7,576 nt of DNA from Sphingomonas sp. UBA1000 (GCA_002291855.1 DBAW01000276.1:1-7576); one strand, 5' to 3'; shown: positions 1 through 5,669, counted from the first letter of the stretch. The notes: a model not told the origin generated them from the sequence alone. Translations and numbers: made by a program.

Positions 1-1794
1 GCGCAGGAACCCCTCCTTGTCGGCGTCCAGGATCGCGACCAGCGCGCATTCGGGGATGTCGGGCCCCTCGCGCAGCAGGTTGATGCCCACCAGCACGTCG
101 AACGCCCCCAGCCGCAGGTCACGGATGATCTCGATGCGCTCGACCGTGTCGATGTCCGAGTGCATGTAGCGCACGCGGATCCCCTGCTCGTGCATGTATT
201 CGGTCAGATCTTCGGCCATCTTCTTGGTCAGCACGGTGACCAGGGTGCGCAGGCCGCGGCGGGCCATGTCCTTGACCTCGGCGATGACGTCGTCGACCTG
301 GCTTGCGCCGTCCCTCGAGACCGGACGCACCTCGACCGGCGGATCGGTCAGCCCGGTCGGGCGGATCACCTGTTCGGCGAACACCCCGCCCGTGCGGTCC
401 AGCTCCCACCCCCCCGGGGTGGCCGAAACATGCACGGTCTGGGGCCGCATCAGGTCCCATTCCTCGAATTTCAGCGGCCTGTTGTCCATGCAGGACGGAA
501 GCCGGAAACCGAAGTCGGCCAGCGTCTTCTTGCGGTTGAAGTCGCCTTTGTACATCGCGCCGATCTGGGGCACGGTAACGTGGCTCTCGTCGGTGAACAG
601 GATGGCGTTCTCGGGCACGTATTCGAACAGCGTCGGAGGCGGCTCGCCCGGGCGGCGCCCGGTCAGATAGCGTGAATAGTTCTCGATGCCGGCGCACGAG
701 CCCGTGGCCTGGATCATCTCGATGTCGAACAGTGTCCGCTGTTCCAGCCGCTGAGCCTCCAGCAGCTTGCACTCCTTGACGAACCAGTCGAGCCGGGTGC
801 GCAGCTCGGCCTTGATCAGCTCGACCGCCTGGTTCAGCGTCGGGCGCGGCGTCACATAGTGGCTGTTGGCGTAGAACTTGACGAAGGGCAGTTCGGCCGT
901 GCGCTTGCCGGTCAGCGGATCGAACTCGACAATGGTCTCGACGTCCTCGCCGAAAAAGCCGATCCGCCAGGCCCGGTCCTCGAGGTGGGCCGGAAAGACC
1001 TCGATCACATCCCCGCGCACCCGGAAGGCGCCGCGCGTGAAGGCCTGGTCGTTACGCCGGTATTGCAGCGACACCAGCTGCCGCATCAGCTGGGTGGGGT
1101 CGATCCGGTCTCCGGCCGAGACCTTGAAGGTCATCGACGAATAGCTTTCGACCGAGCCGATGCCATAGATACAGGACACCGAAGCGACGATGATGACGTC
1201 ATCGCGCTCCAGCAGCGACCGGGTGGCGGCATGGCGCATCCGGTCGATCTGCTCGTTGATCGTCGACTCCTTCTCGATATAGGTATCGGTCCTCGGCACA
1301 TAGGCTTCGGGCTGATAATAATCGTAATAGGAAACGAAGTATTCGACCGCGTTGTCGGGAAAGAACCCCTTGAACTCGCCATAGAGCTGCGCTGCCAGCG
1401 TCTTGTTCGGCGCCAGGATGATGGCGGGCCGCTGCAGCGTCTCGATCACCTTGGCCATCGTGAAGGTCTTGCCCGAGCCGGTCACCCCAAGCAGAACCTG
1501 GTCCTGCTCGCCCTCGGCCAGCCCCTGCGACAGCTCGGCGATGGCGGTCGGCTGGTCACCGGCGGGCCGGAAGTCCGACTTCAGCCGGAACAGCCGCCCG
1601 CCCTCGGACTTTTCCCAGGCCCGCTGGGGCCGGTGCGGGGTCCATGGCACCGCCGCCAGCCGCGCCGCGATCTCCTCGACCGTCCCGGACGGATCAAAGC
1701 CCATCGGCATCTCGGCCATGTCCGCCCGTGCCGGCGGCAAAGGCTGCATCATGGGCGCATCGGTGGCGGCGCGTCTGGAGGTGGTGCGGGGCAT
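1..1794 (-). CDS. uvrB: Excinuclease ABC subunit B (UvrB), C-terminus cut by window edge
   Basis: UvrB is the ATP-driven damage-verification subunit of nucleotide excision repair. It is loaded onto DNA by UvrA and then recruits the UvrC nuclease in the cytoplasm. The window holds 598 codons from the ATG at 1794-1792, and the frame is still open at position 1. Visible motifs are Walker A GVTGSGKT at residues 103-110, the strand-separating beta-hairpin tyrosines (YYDYYQPEAY, about residues 156-165), DESH at 402-405 and the helicase motif region ending ILDADKEGFLR. All sit about 64 residues later than in E. coli or Bacillus UvrB, so this protein has an N-terminal extension, which I recall from alphaproteobacterial homologues. 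A later start (Met26, Met29 or Met31) would shorten it. The final helicase motif, the UvrC-binding UVR domain and the stop lie outside the window. Residue 578 is Pro in EGPD where EGLD is usual. I see no GTTC-N7-GTTC SOS box upstream. Identification is certain; the exact start is less so. Confidence 0.97.
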   Translation of the reverse strand, partial: MPRTTSRRAATDAPMMQPLPPARADMAEMPMGFDPSGTVEEIAARLAAVPWTPHRPQRAWEKSEGGRLFRLKSDFRPAGDQPTAIAELSQGLAEGEQDQVLLGVTGSGKTFTMAKVIETLQRPAIILAPNKTLAAQLYGEFKGFFPDNAVEYFVSYYDYYQPEAYVPRTDTYIEKESTINEQIDRMRHAATRSLLERDDVIIVASVSCIYGIGSVESYSSMTFKVSAGDRIDPTQLMRQLVSLQYRRNDQAFTRGAFRVRGDVIEVFPAHLEDRAWRIGFFGEDVETIVEFDPLTGKRTAELPFVKFYANSHYVTPRPTLNQAVELIKAELRTRLDWFVKECKLLEAQRLEQRTLFDIEMIQATGSCAGIENYSRYLTGRRPGEPPPTLFEYVPENAILFTDESHVTVPQIGAMYKGDFNRKKTLADFGFRLPSCMDNRPLKFEEWDLMRPQTVHVSATPGGWELDRTGGVFAEQVIRPTGLTDPPVEVRPVSRDGASQVDDVIAEVKDMARRGLRTLVTVLTKKMAEDLTEYMHEQGIRVRYMHSDIDTVERIEIIRDLRLGAFDVLVGINLLREGPDIPECALVAILDADKEGFLR

Positions 1795-1906
1795 GGTTCC
1801 GATATGGCCCGGACCCACCCCCGGTTCCAGTCATCGTTTCTGATGGGGCCCCGTGGACGCTTCGCCGTTTCAGGGTAACGTTCCCCTTCTAACCAATAAA
1901 CAGAAC

Positions 1907-2079
1907 GACCGTCACCCCGGTCCCGCGCAGCGCGAACCGGGGCCCATTCCATGAACTTTGCTGGTGTCCGCCCGGCCATCCCCTCAACCATGCTGCTGTC
2001 CACCCGGCCATCCCCGCACGCGCAATGGATGGGTCCCGGATTCGTCTTCGCTGCGCTCAGCCGTTCCGGGATGACGGTC
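1907..2079. repeat. Interspersed palindromic repeat, full copy (A)
   Basis: The two ends are inverted: 1907-1920 (gaccgtcaccccgg) matches the reverse complement of 2066-2079 with one mismatch. A second inverted pair lies inside: CCGGGGCCCAT at 1937-1947 against the ATGGGTCCCGG around 2029-2039. The left arm also folds on itself, pairing CCGGT with ACCGG around a GCGCAGC loop. No reading frame in it resembles a protein. The terminal GTCATCCCGG motif resembles small palindromic repeats that I recall as scattered through intergenic regions of many alphaproteobacteria, but I cannot assign a named family. A half copy lies just downstream. Confidence 0.75.
1959..2015 (+). repeat. 32-bp direct duplication inside repeat A
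   Basis: TGCTGGTGTCCGCCCGGCC beginning at 1959 recurs as TGCTGCTGTCCACCCGGCC beginning at 1991. The 25-base matching segments (1959-1983 and 1991-2015) differ at two positions, and the period is 32 bases. The half copy B has a single such unit (2151-2175) and is shorter than A by exactly 32 bases over the shared part. The simplest reading is one duplication in A or one deletion in B. Confidence 0.75.
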
Positions 2080-2112
2080 CTTTTTTTTGAAATGAATCAA
2101 CCGTCATCCCGG
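2066..2112. repeat. Perfect 12-bp inverted repeat around a T-tract at the A/B junction
   Basis: CCGGGATGACGG at 2066-2077 is the exact reverse complement of CCGTCATCCCGG at 2101-2112. The 23-base spacer contains eight T residues (2081-2088). The arms are the right end of repeat A and the left end of repeat B, so the two copies face each other. On the plus strand the folded A element followed by the T8 run resembles an intrinsic terminator, but no plus-strand gene ends upstream, so a terminator role is only a possibility. Confidence 0.6.
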
Positions 2113-2192
2113 TCCCGCGCAGCGGGAACCGGGGCCCATCCCCTCATCTCTGCTGCTGTCCACCCGGCCAACCCCGCACGCGCAGCGGATGG
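2099..2192. repeat. Interspersed palindromic repeat, half copy (B)
   Basis: The left arm 2101-2139 matches 1909-1947 of copy A at 37 of 39 positions, and 2151-2190 matches 1991-2030 at 37 of 40. Similarity stops near 2192, where A continues into its right inverted arm, so B lacks that arm. The left arm forms a good hairpin on its own: CCGGTCCCGC pairs with GCGGGAACCGG around a short loop. The truncation point lies just before the DUF4143 remnant, which suggests that a deletion or insertion removed the rest. Confidence 0.72.
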
Positions 2193-2224
2193 ATGCGCAT
2201 CGTCGCCCAACAGCCGCACTTCAG

Positions 2225-2290
2225 ATCTGCCGGGGAGAAATATCGAATCTGCCGCGATTGAATTTTCAATCTGCCGGAGATGTGGTGGGG
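2225..2290 (+). repeat. Three 22-bp-spaced ATCTGCCG repeats
   Basis: ATCTGCCG occurs at 2225, 2247 and 2269, exactly 22 bases apart each time. The bases between are AT-rich and largely unrelated. The second unit contains an inverted repeat, GATTGA-ATTT-TCAATC (2256-2271). The patch is clearly more AT-rich than anything around it. A protein-binding array, a recombination scar or part of the neighbouring gene remnant are all possible; the sequence does not decide between them. Confidence 0.55.
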
Positions 2291-2464
2291 ATCGAGGTCA
2301 AAGCCGCCGTCACCCTGCGCCCCGAAGACGCACGCGGACTCCTCCGGCTTCGCGAAGCGTGTGGCCAGCGTTTCGTGCGGGGCATCCTGCTGCACGATGG
2401 CAATGAGATGCGCCCCTTGGGCGACCGTCTGCAGGCGGTGCCCGTCGGCATGCTGGCGACATGA
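2276..2464 (+). pseudogene. Remnant of a DUF4143-type AAA ATPase (C-terminal end only)
   Basis: The frame reads GDVVGIEVKAAVTLRPEDAR, then GLLRLREACGQRFVRG, then a hydrophobic strand and GDRLQAVPVGMLAT before TGA at 2462-2464. This matches the usual ending of bacterial AAA ATPases with a DUF4143 domain: a GxEVKAS-like strand, a helix with GLxxLxE, RFVxGxxLy, GDRLxAVPxxxLW. The EVK strand resembles the core of a PD-(D/E)XK nuclease-like fold. The family usually has about 400 residues; only about 62 remain. The P-loop ATPase part and most of the DUF4143 domain are absent, and the upstream sequence is repeat DNA. An ATG at 2189 in the same frame would give a 91-residue protein, but I see no convincing ribosome binding site and the extra 29 residues read through the 22-bp repeats. 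Family recognition is from memory of its C-terminal pattern. Confidence 0.62.
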
Positions 2465-2498
2465 CACCCAACGCGCCGAACCGCCAACGCTTATCCCC

Positions 2499-3194
2499 TC
2501 ACGCCAGCAGGTGGGGGCCATCATTGCGGACCGAGTTGACGTCCTTCGAGACCGGGCGGTGGCGCAGCGTTCCTTCGGGCGGCGGGGCGGTCAGCGCCAT
2601 CAGCGCCTCATGGCCGGTGGCGGGGTCCAGCCATGCGGCATGCGCCCCGTGTTCCAGGATCACCGGACAGCGATGGTGCAGCTCGGCGATGTCGGGGCCG
2701 GCCGCCGTGGACAGGATGGCAAAGGTCCGCACCCAGGCCTCGCTGTCCTCGGGATCGGCGTCGGCCGGGCGCCAGCGCTCCCACAGGCCGGCGAACACCA
2801 CCGGCGCGCCGTCGGTGCGCTCGAGCCAGTGCGGGGTGGCGTCGGTGCGTTCGCTATCGGGCCCGCGCCGCCATTCATAAAAGCCGTCCGCCGGCACCAG
2901 GCAGCGCCGACGCTTCCACGCGTCCCAGAAGAACGGCTTTTCGAATGCCGTCTCGGAGCGCGCATTGATCATCGATTTCGAACCGGGGCGTTCCTTGTGC
3001 CACACCGGATGCAGGCCCCAGCGCAGCAGGCGCAGCGCCACCGCGCCCGACGCATCGCGCGCGGCAACCGGGGCGGGCTGGCTGGGTGCCATGTTCCAGC
3101 GCGGCTGAAGATTGCCCAGGGCCTCGATGTCCTGGGTGCCGAACAGCCGGCCCATGGCCTCGGGTGGCAGGGTGATGGCATAGCGGCCGCACAT
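2499..3194 (-). CDS. SRAP domain protein (YedK/HMCES family, abasic-site DNA-protein crosslinker)
   Basis: This is a 231-residue protein of the SOS-response-associated peptidase family. Family members sense abasic sites in single-stranded DNA and form a protective thiazolidine crosslink through Cys2. The start is fixed by chemistry: initiator Met is followed directly by Cys (MCGRY), and Cys2 must become N-terminal. Conserved features visible are WNMAPSQ (residues 33-39), the MINARSE motif with Asn77, GFYEW with Glu107 (residues 104-108) and the LHHRCPVIL motif with His173. These correspond to Cys2, Asn75, Glu105 and His160 of E. coli YedK, so all active-site residues are present. Met of the usual HxRMP is Cys176 here. 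Length is normal for the family. It diverges from the Nudix gene, with 61 bases between starts. I see no GTTC-N7-GTTC box there, so SOS control is not supported by sequence. Identification is very firm. Confidence 0.97.
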   Translation of the reverse strand: MCGRYAITLPPEAMGRLFGTQDIEALGNLQPRWNMAPSQPAPVAARDASGAVALRLLRWGLHPVWHKERPGSKSMINARSETAFEKPFFWDAWKRRRCLVPADGFYEWRRGPDSERTDATPHWLERTDGAPVVFAGLWERWRPADADPEDSEAWVRTFAILSTAAGPDIAELHHRCPVILEHGAHAAWLDPATGHEALMALTAPPPEGTLRHRPVSKDVNSVRNDGPHLLA

Positions 3195-3255
3195 CCCTGC
3201 GACTTGGGCGCGCGCGCCGGCAATGTCGAGGGCGGCACAGGCGAGGCGCAGACCG
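3195..3255. promoter_or_regulatory. Divergent intergenic region between SRAP and Nudix genes
   Basis: Both start codons face this 61-base, very GC-rich gap, so any promoters for both genes must lie here or extend into the opposite gene. A GAGG at 3243-3246, nine bases before the ATG at 3256, is a reasonable ribosome binding site for the Nudix gene. No recognisable -35/-10 pair, SOS box or other operator is visible. Placement is inferred from gene orientation only. Confidence 0.45.
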
Positions 3256-3711
3256 ATGAGCGACCACACCCCGCCCTCAGCCGCGACGGCGCGGCCCGTC
3301 CCTGCCGTGGGCGTGGTGTGCCTGCGCGACGATGAGGTGCTGCTGATCCGGCGGGCCAAGCCGCCACGGGCTGGCGAATGGTCGCTGCCCGGCGGGCACA
3401 TCGAGTTCGGCGAGCCGGTGGCCGTCGCCGCCCTGCGCGAGCTGCACGAGGAGACCGGGGTGCGCGGCCGCATCATCGGCCTGATCGAGGTGGTCGACGC
3501 CATCACCGCCGGCCCGCCCGCCGGGCATTTCCTTCTGGTGGATTTCGCGGTGGAATGGCTGGACGGCGAGCCGATGACGGGTGACGATGCGCTGGAGGCG
3601 GCGTTCGTGCCGCTGGACCGGCTGGCGGAGTTCGAGCTGTGGAGCGAGACGCGGCGCATCATCGAAGCGGGCGTGCGCCTGCGCGATACCACACCACCGG
3701 GCGGACGCTGA
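3256..3711 (+). CDS. Nudix hydrolase
   Basis: Nudix enzymes hydrolyse nucleoside diphosphates linked to another group, such as ADP-ribose, oxidised nucleotides or NADH. The 151-residue protein carries a complete Nudix box, GX5EX7REUXEEXGU. It starts at Gly47 (GHIEFGE), continues through REL at 61-63 and ends EETGV at 65-69, so the metal-binding glutamates are all present. The preceding WSLPGG (42-47) is typical. The protein is essentially one Nudix domain, and no extra motif identifies the substrate; ADP-ribose or NUDT1-like activity are only guesses. I chose the ATG at 3256 because GAGG lies nine bases upstream. An in-frame ATG at 3223 would add MSRAAQARRRP but lacks a clear ribosome binding site. 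The 3' end overlaps the C13 peptidase gene by 73 bases in another frame, so the two are probably co-transcribed. Confidence 0.93.
   Translation: MSDHTPPSAATARPVPAVGVVCLRDDEVLLIRRAKPPRAGEWSLPGGHIEFGEPVAVAALRELHEETGVRGRIIGLIEVVDAITAGPPAGHFLLVDFAVEWLDGEPMTGDDALEAAFVPLDRLAEFELWSETRRIIEAGVRLRDTTPPGGR
3624..3630 (+). promoter_or_regulatory. Ribosome binding site supporting a GTG start of the C13 gene
   Basis: GGCGGAG ends eight bases before the GTG at 3639-3641, inside the Nudix coding sequence. It supports initiation at this GTG. The only late alternative I see before the signal peptide core is a CTG at 3708-3710, overlapping the Nudix stop TGA, with just a weak GGGCGG upstream. Confidence 0.5.
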
Positions 3712-4571
3712 GGCGTCTGGCCAGCGGCCTGATCCTCGCGGTCCTTGCCCTGCTGGCCGGCCCGGCCAGCGCCCAGCCGCAGCCCTCGCCTGCGCTGCCC
3801 CTCCTCCCCGATGCCACCCGCAGCGCCGAGCGCCGGGCGGTCCTCGATGCCGCTCTTGCCACCCTGCAGCCCCAGCGCCCGGGCATTGCGGACGTCTATG
3901 TCGTCACCGCCGGCACCTGGAACGACGCGGTCTTCTCGCGCGAGGCAGCGTCGGCCGCGCGCGTGCTCGAGGCGCGCTATGCGGCCGAGGGCCGCACGCT
4001 GGTGCTGAACATGGGCGGCGATCCGGCCCTGCCGGCGCCGATGGCGACGCCGGAAAACTTCATCGGCGCGCTGGAGGGTGTGGGGCGCCTGATGGACCCG
4101 GCCGAGGACGTGCTGGTGCTGTTCATGACATCGCACGGCAGCCTGCCGACCGGCATTTCCTTTCACAAGTCGGACGAGTTCTCGAGCGGCATCCTGCCGC
4201 ATGACCTGCGTGCACAGCTGGACCGGACCGGCGCGGTGAACCGCATCGTCATCCTGTCGGCCTGTCATTCGGGCATGTTCGTGCCGGCCCTGCGCTCGCC
4301 CACCACGGTCGTGCTGACCGCCGCGCACCGTGATCGCGTCAGTTTCGGCTGTGAGCCCCAGAACAGCTGGACCTATTTCGGCGAGGCGCTGTTCGCCAAT
4401 GCGCTGACCCCCGAGCGCCAGCTGCTCTCGGCGTTCGACCACGCCCGCACCCTGATCTCGACCTGGGAAAAGCGCGACCGCCTGCCCCCCTCCTTGCCGC
4501 AGAAATTCGTCGGCGAGCAGGCCCCGTCCTTCCTGGCGCGCATCGAGCCCCGCCTCGCGCCTGCGCCCTGA
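3639..4571 (+). CDS. Exported C13-family (legumain/caspase-fold) cysteine peptidase
   Basis: This 310-residue protein resembles bacterial members of peptidase family C13 (clan CD, relatives of legumain and the GPI-transamidase catalytic subunit). The catalytic pair is visible at the ends of hydrophobic strands: His166 in LFMTSHGS and Cys209 in VILSACHSG. Downstream, TAAHRDRVSFGC (228-238) and TYFGEALF (245-252) fit the bacterial C13 pattern. Residues 25-45 (LRRLASG, a leucine/alanine-rich core, then GPASA before QPQ) form a signal peptide with a cleavage site after Ala45, so the enzyme should act in the periplasm or outside the cell. There is no lipobox Cys. The GTG start gives an unusually long, positively charged n-region of about 26 residues; a CTG start at 3708 would give a shorter and more typical signal peptide. 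Substrate specificity cannot be read from sequence; cleavage after Asn or Asp is known for some relatives. It follows the Nudix gene with an overlap and ends just before a palindrome. Confidence 0.88.
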   Translation: MERDAAHHRSGRAPARYHTTGRTLRRLASGLILAVLALLAGPASAQPQPSPALPLLPDATRSAERRAVLDAALATLQPQRPGIADVYVVTAGTWNDAVFSREAASAARVLEARYAAEGRTLVLNMGGDPALPAPMATPENFIGALEGVGRLMDPAEDVLVLFMTSHGSLPTGISFHKSDEFSSGILPHDLRAQLDRTGAVNRIVILSACHSGMFVPALRSPTTVVLTAAHRDRVSFGCEPQNSWTYFGEALFANALTPERQLLSAFDHARTLISTWEKRDRLPPSLPQKFVGEQAPSFLARIEPRLAPAP

Positions 4572-4573
4572 AC

Positions 4574-4632
4574 GGACCGCGGGCTTCCAGGCCCGCACTT
4601 CGCTGAACCGTGCGGGCCCGGAGGCCCGCGCT
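4574..4632. repeat. 59-bp REP-like palindrome, copy 1, between convergent genes
   Basis: The left arm GACCGCGGGCTTCCAGGCC (from 4575) and right arm GCGGGCCCGGAGGCCCGCG (from 4612) are inverted: 19 of 22 positions pair, with a 15-base loop. Each arm is also a small hairpin (GCGGGC against GCCCGC). It starts two bases after the C13 stop and ends four bases before the LysR stop, so it probably terminates transcription from both sides, although it has no T-tract. A second copy of the same length lies after uup. Confidence 0.8.
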
Positions 4633-4636
4633 CTGC

Positions 4637-5536
4637 TCATCCCACGCCGGGGCGCGGGTTGGCCTCCTCGATCAGGAATTGCCGCAGGGCCGCGATCCGC
4701 TTGGACCGCCGCAGGTCGCTGGAATAGATGAAGTAAACCTCGAAGGTGGGCCCCGCCAGCTCGGGCAGGACCCGCACCAGGCCGGGGCTGTCGACGGCCA
4801 TGTAGTCGGGCAGGCTGGCGATCCCGAGGCCCGCCTCCACCGCGCGCACCATGGCCGCGACATTGTTCAGCTCGAGCGTGGCGGGGCGCGGCTTGCCGCC
4901 CTCGCGGCCGACAAAGCTGGCCCAGCCCACATCGCGCATCGGATTGTCGGCCGTCGCACCCGCATAGGACACGATCTGGTGGGCATCGAGGTCGGCGGCC
5001 GTGCGTGGCATGCCCATGCGCGCCAGATAGCCTGGCGCGGCATAGAGCGAGGTCGTCACTTCCATGATCTTGCGCTGGATCAGATCGGCATGGGTCGCCG
5101 GCCACAGCCGGATCGCGGCCTCGGCCTCCAGCTTCAGGATGTCGTATTCGCGATCGTCCAGCATCAGCTCGATCCGCACGTCCGGATTGCGCCGGAAAAA
5201 GCCCGGCAGACGCGGCACCAGCCACGCCGAGCCGAACGCCACCGGCGCGGTCACCAGCATCGAGCCCACCGGACGGTCGGCCGCCTCCTTCAGCGCGCTC
5301 TCGGCCAGGGACGCGTGCGCGGCCATCTCGCGCGTGGCGCGCTGCAGGATGCGTCCCGCCTCGGTCAGGATCAGCCCGCGCGCATGGCGCTGGAACAGCG
5401 GCAGATGCAGCCGGTCCTCCAGCGCGGCGATCTGGCGCGACACCGCCGACTGCGACAGGTCCAGCCGTTCGGCCGCCGCCGTCAGCGACCCGCACTCCGC
5501 CGCGTGGTGGAAGGTCCGCAGCTTGTCCCAGTCCAT
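4637..5536 (-). CDS. LysR-family transcriptional regulator
   Basis: This 299-residue LysR-type regulator has the standard length. The winged helix-turn-helix occupies about residues 3-61, with SLTAAAERLDLSQSAVSRQI (17-36) as the core, followed by the family hallmarks LFQRHARGLILTEAG (47-61). A linker helix leads into a periplasmic-binding-protein-like effector domain from about residue 90 (VGSMLVTAPVAFG) to about 290. The start ATG (5536-5534) has a strong ribosome binding site, GGAGAGG, on the minus strand at 5546-5540. The gene diverges from uup across 133 bases containing a LysR-box-like inverted repeat, so autoregulation and possibly control of uup are plausible. The effector and regulon are not deducible. 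The gene is convergent with the C13 peptidase gene, with a shared palindrome between. Confidence 0.97.
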   Translation of the reverse strand: MDWDKLRTFHHAAECGSLTAAAERLDLSQSAVSRQIAALEDRLHLPLFQRHARGLILTEAGRILQRATREMAAHASLAESALKEAADRPVGSMLVTAPVAFGSAWLVPRLPGFFRRNPDVRIELMLDDREYDILKLEAEAAIRLWPATHADLIQRKIMEVTTSLYAAPGYLARMGMPRTAADLDAHQIVSYAGATADNPMRDVGWASFVGREGGKPRPATLELNNVAAMVRAVEAGLGIASLPDYMAVDSPGLVRVLPELAGPTFEVYFIYSSDLRRSKRIAALRQFLIEEANPRPGVG

Positions 5537-5578
5537 CGCCCTCTCCGTCTCGGGCCGGCAAACTGGGGTCTGGCGGAG

Positions 5579-5598
5579 CGTTTTCCAAGGCGAAAACG
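5579..5598. promoter_or_regulatory. Candidate LysR-type operator (CGTTTTC-N6-GAAAACG)
   Basis: A perfect inverted repeat with 7-base arms (5579-5585 and 5592-5598) and a 6-base centre fits the T-N11-A pattern of LysR-type binding sites. It stands out as A/T-containing in a GC-rich region. It lies 43 bases upstream of the LysR ATG and 72 bases upstream of the uup ATG, a suitable position for an autoregulatory site. No footprint or comparison is available, so this is a prediction from symmetry and position. Confidence 0.55.
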
Positions 5599-5606
5599 GG
5601 CGCGCG

Positions 5607-5625
5607 GGCAGGTTTTCTGCCTGCC
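5607..5625 (+). other. Small hairpin in the uup leader
   Basis: GGCAGG (5607-5612) pairs with CCTGCC (5620-5625) around a TTTTCTG loop, 44 bases before the uup start. It could form in the uup leader RNA if transcription begins upstream. Some ABC-F genes are controlled by leader attenuation, but there is no leader peptide or T-tract here, so function is uncertain. Confidence 0.3.
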
Positions 5626-5669
5626 GCCGCGGGGTGGCGGGCGCGCGCGCCAGCCGCTAGGCACGCCCC

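Larger units (their letters stand above)
1795..2498. other. Long intergenic region: repeats and a gene remnant
   Basis: This roughly 700-bp stretch separates the start of uvrB from the stop of the SRAP gene and carries no intact gene I can support. From left to right it holds: the uvrB leader (1795-1906) with an A/T-richer patch around 1891-1905 that could carry its promoter, although no clear -35/-10 pair is visible; a full palindromic repeat (1907-2079); a T-tract; a half copy of the same repeat (2099-2192); an AT-rich 22-bp periodic repeat (2225-2290); and the tail of a DUF4143-type ATPase (2276-2464). The last 34 bases before the SRAP stop show nothing notable. The accumulation of repeats and a gene fragment marks it as a site of past insertions and deletions. 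Confidence 0.7.

Noticed and set aside
859..1878. A 339-codon plus-strand open frame opposite uvrB
   Set aside because: It lies fully antisense to conserved UvrB motifs and shows no recognisable domain.
1795..1910. Possible alphaproteobacterial SOS box (GTTC-N7-GTTC) upstream of uvrB
   Set aside because: GTTC occurrences are present, but the nearest pairing (GTTC-N8-GTTT near 1830-1845) has wrong spacing and an imperfect second half, and the minus strand gives no better match.
1907..2192. Insertion sequence or MITE with target duplication
   Set aside because: There is no transposase, and I could not find a convincing flanking direct duplication, so I call it only an interspersed palindromic repeat.
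2225..2290. CRISPR-like array
   Set aside because: Only an 8-base core repeats, the units are 22 bases long, and no cas gene is present; repeats and spacers are too short for CRISPR.
2144..2524. A 126-codon minus-strand open frame between SRAP and the repeats
   Set aside because: It is antisense to the DUF4143-like tail, runs through the palindromic repeat and shows no family resemblance, whereas the plus strand does.
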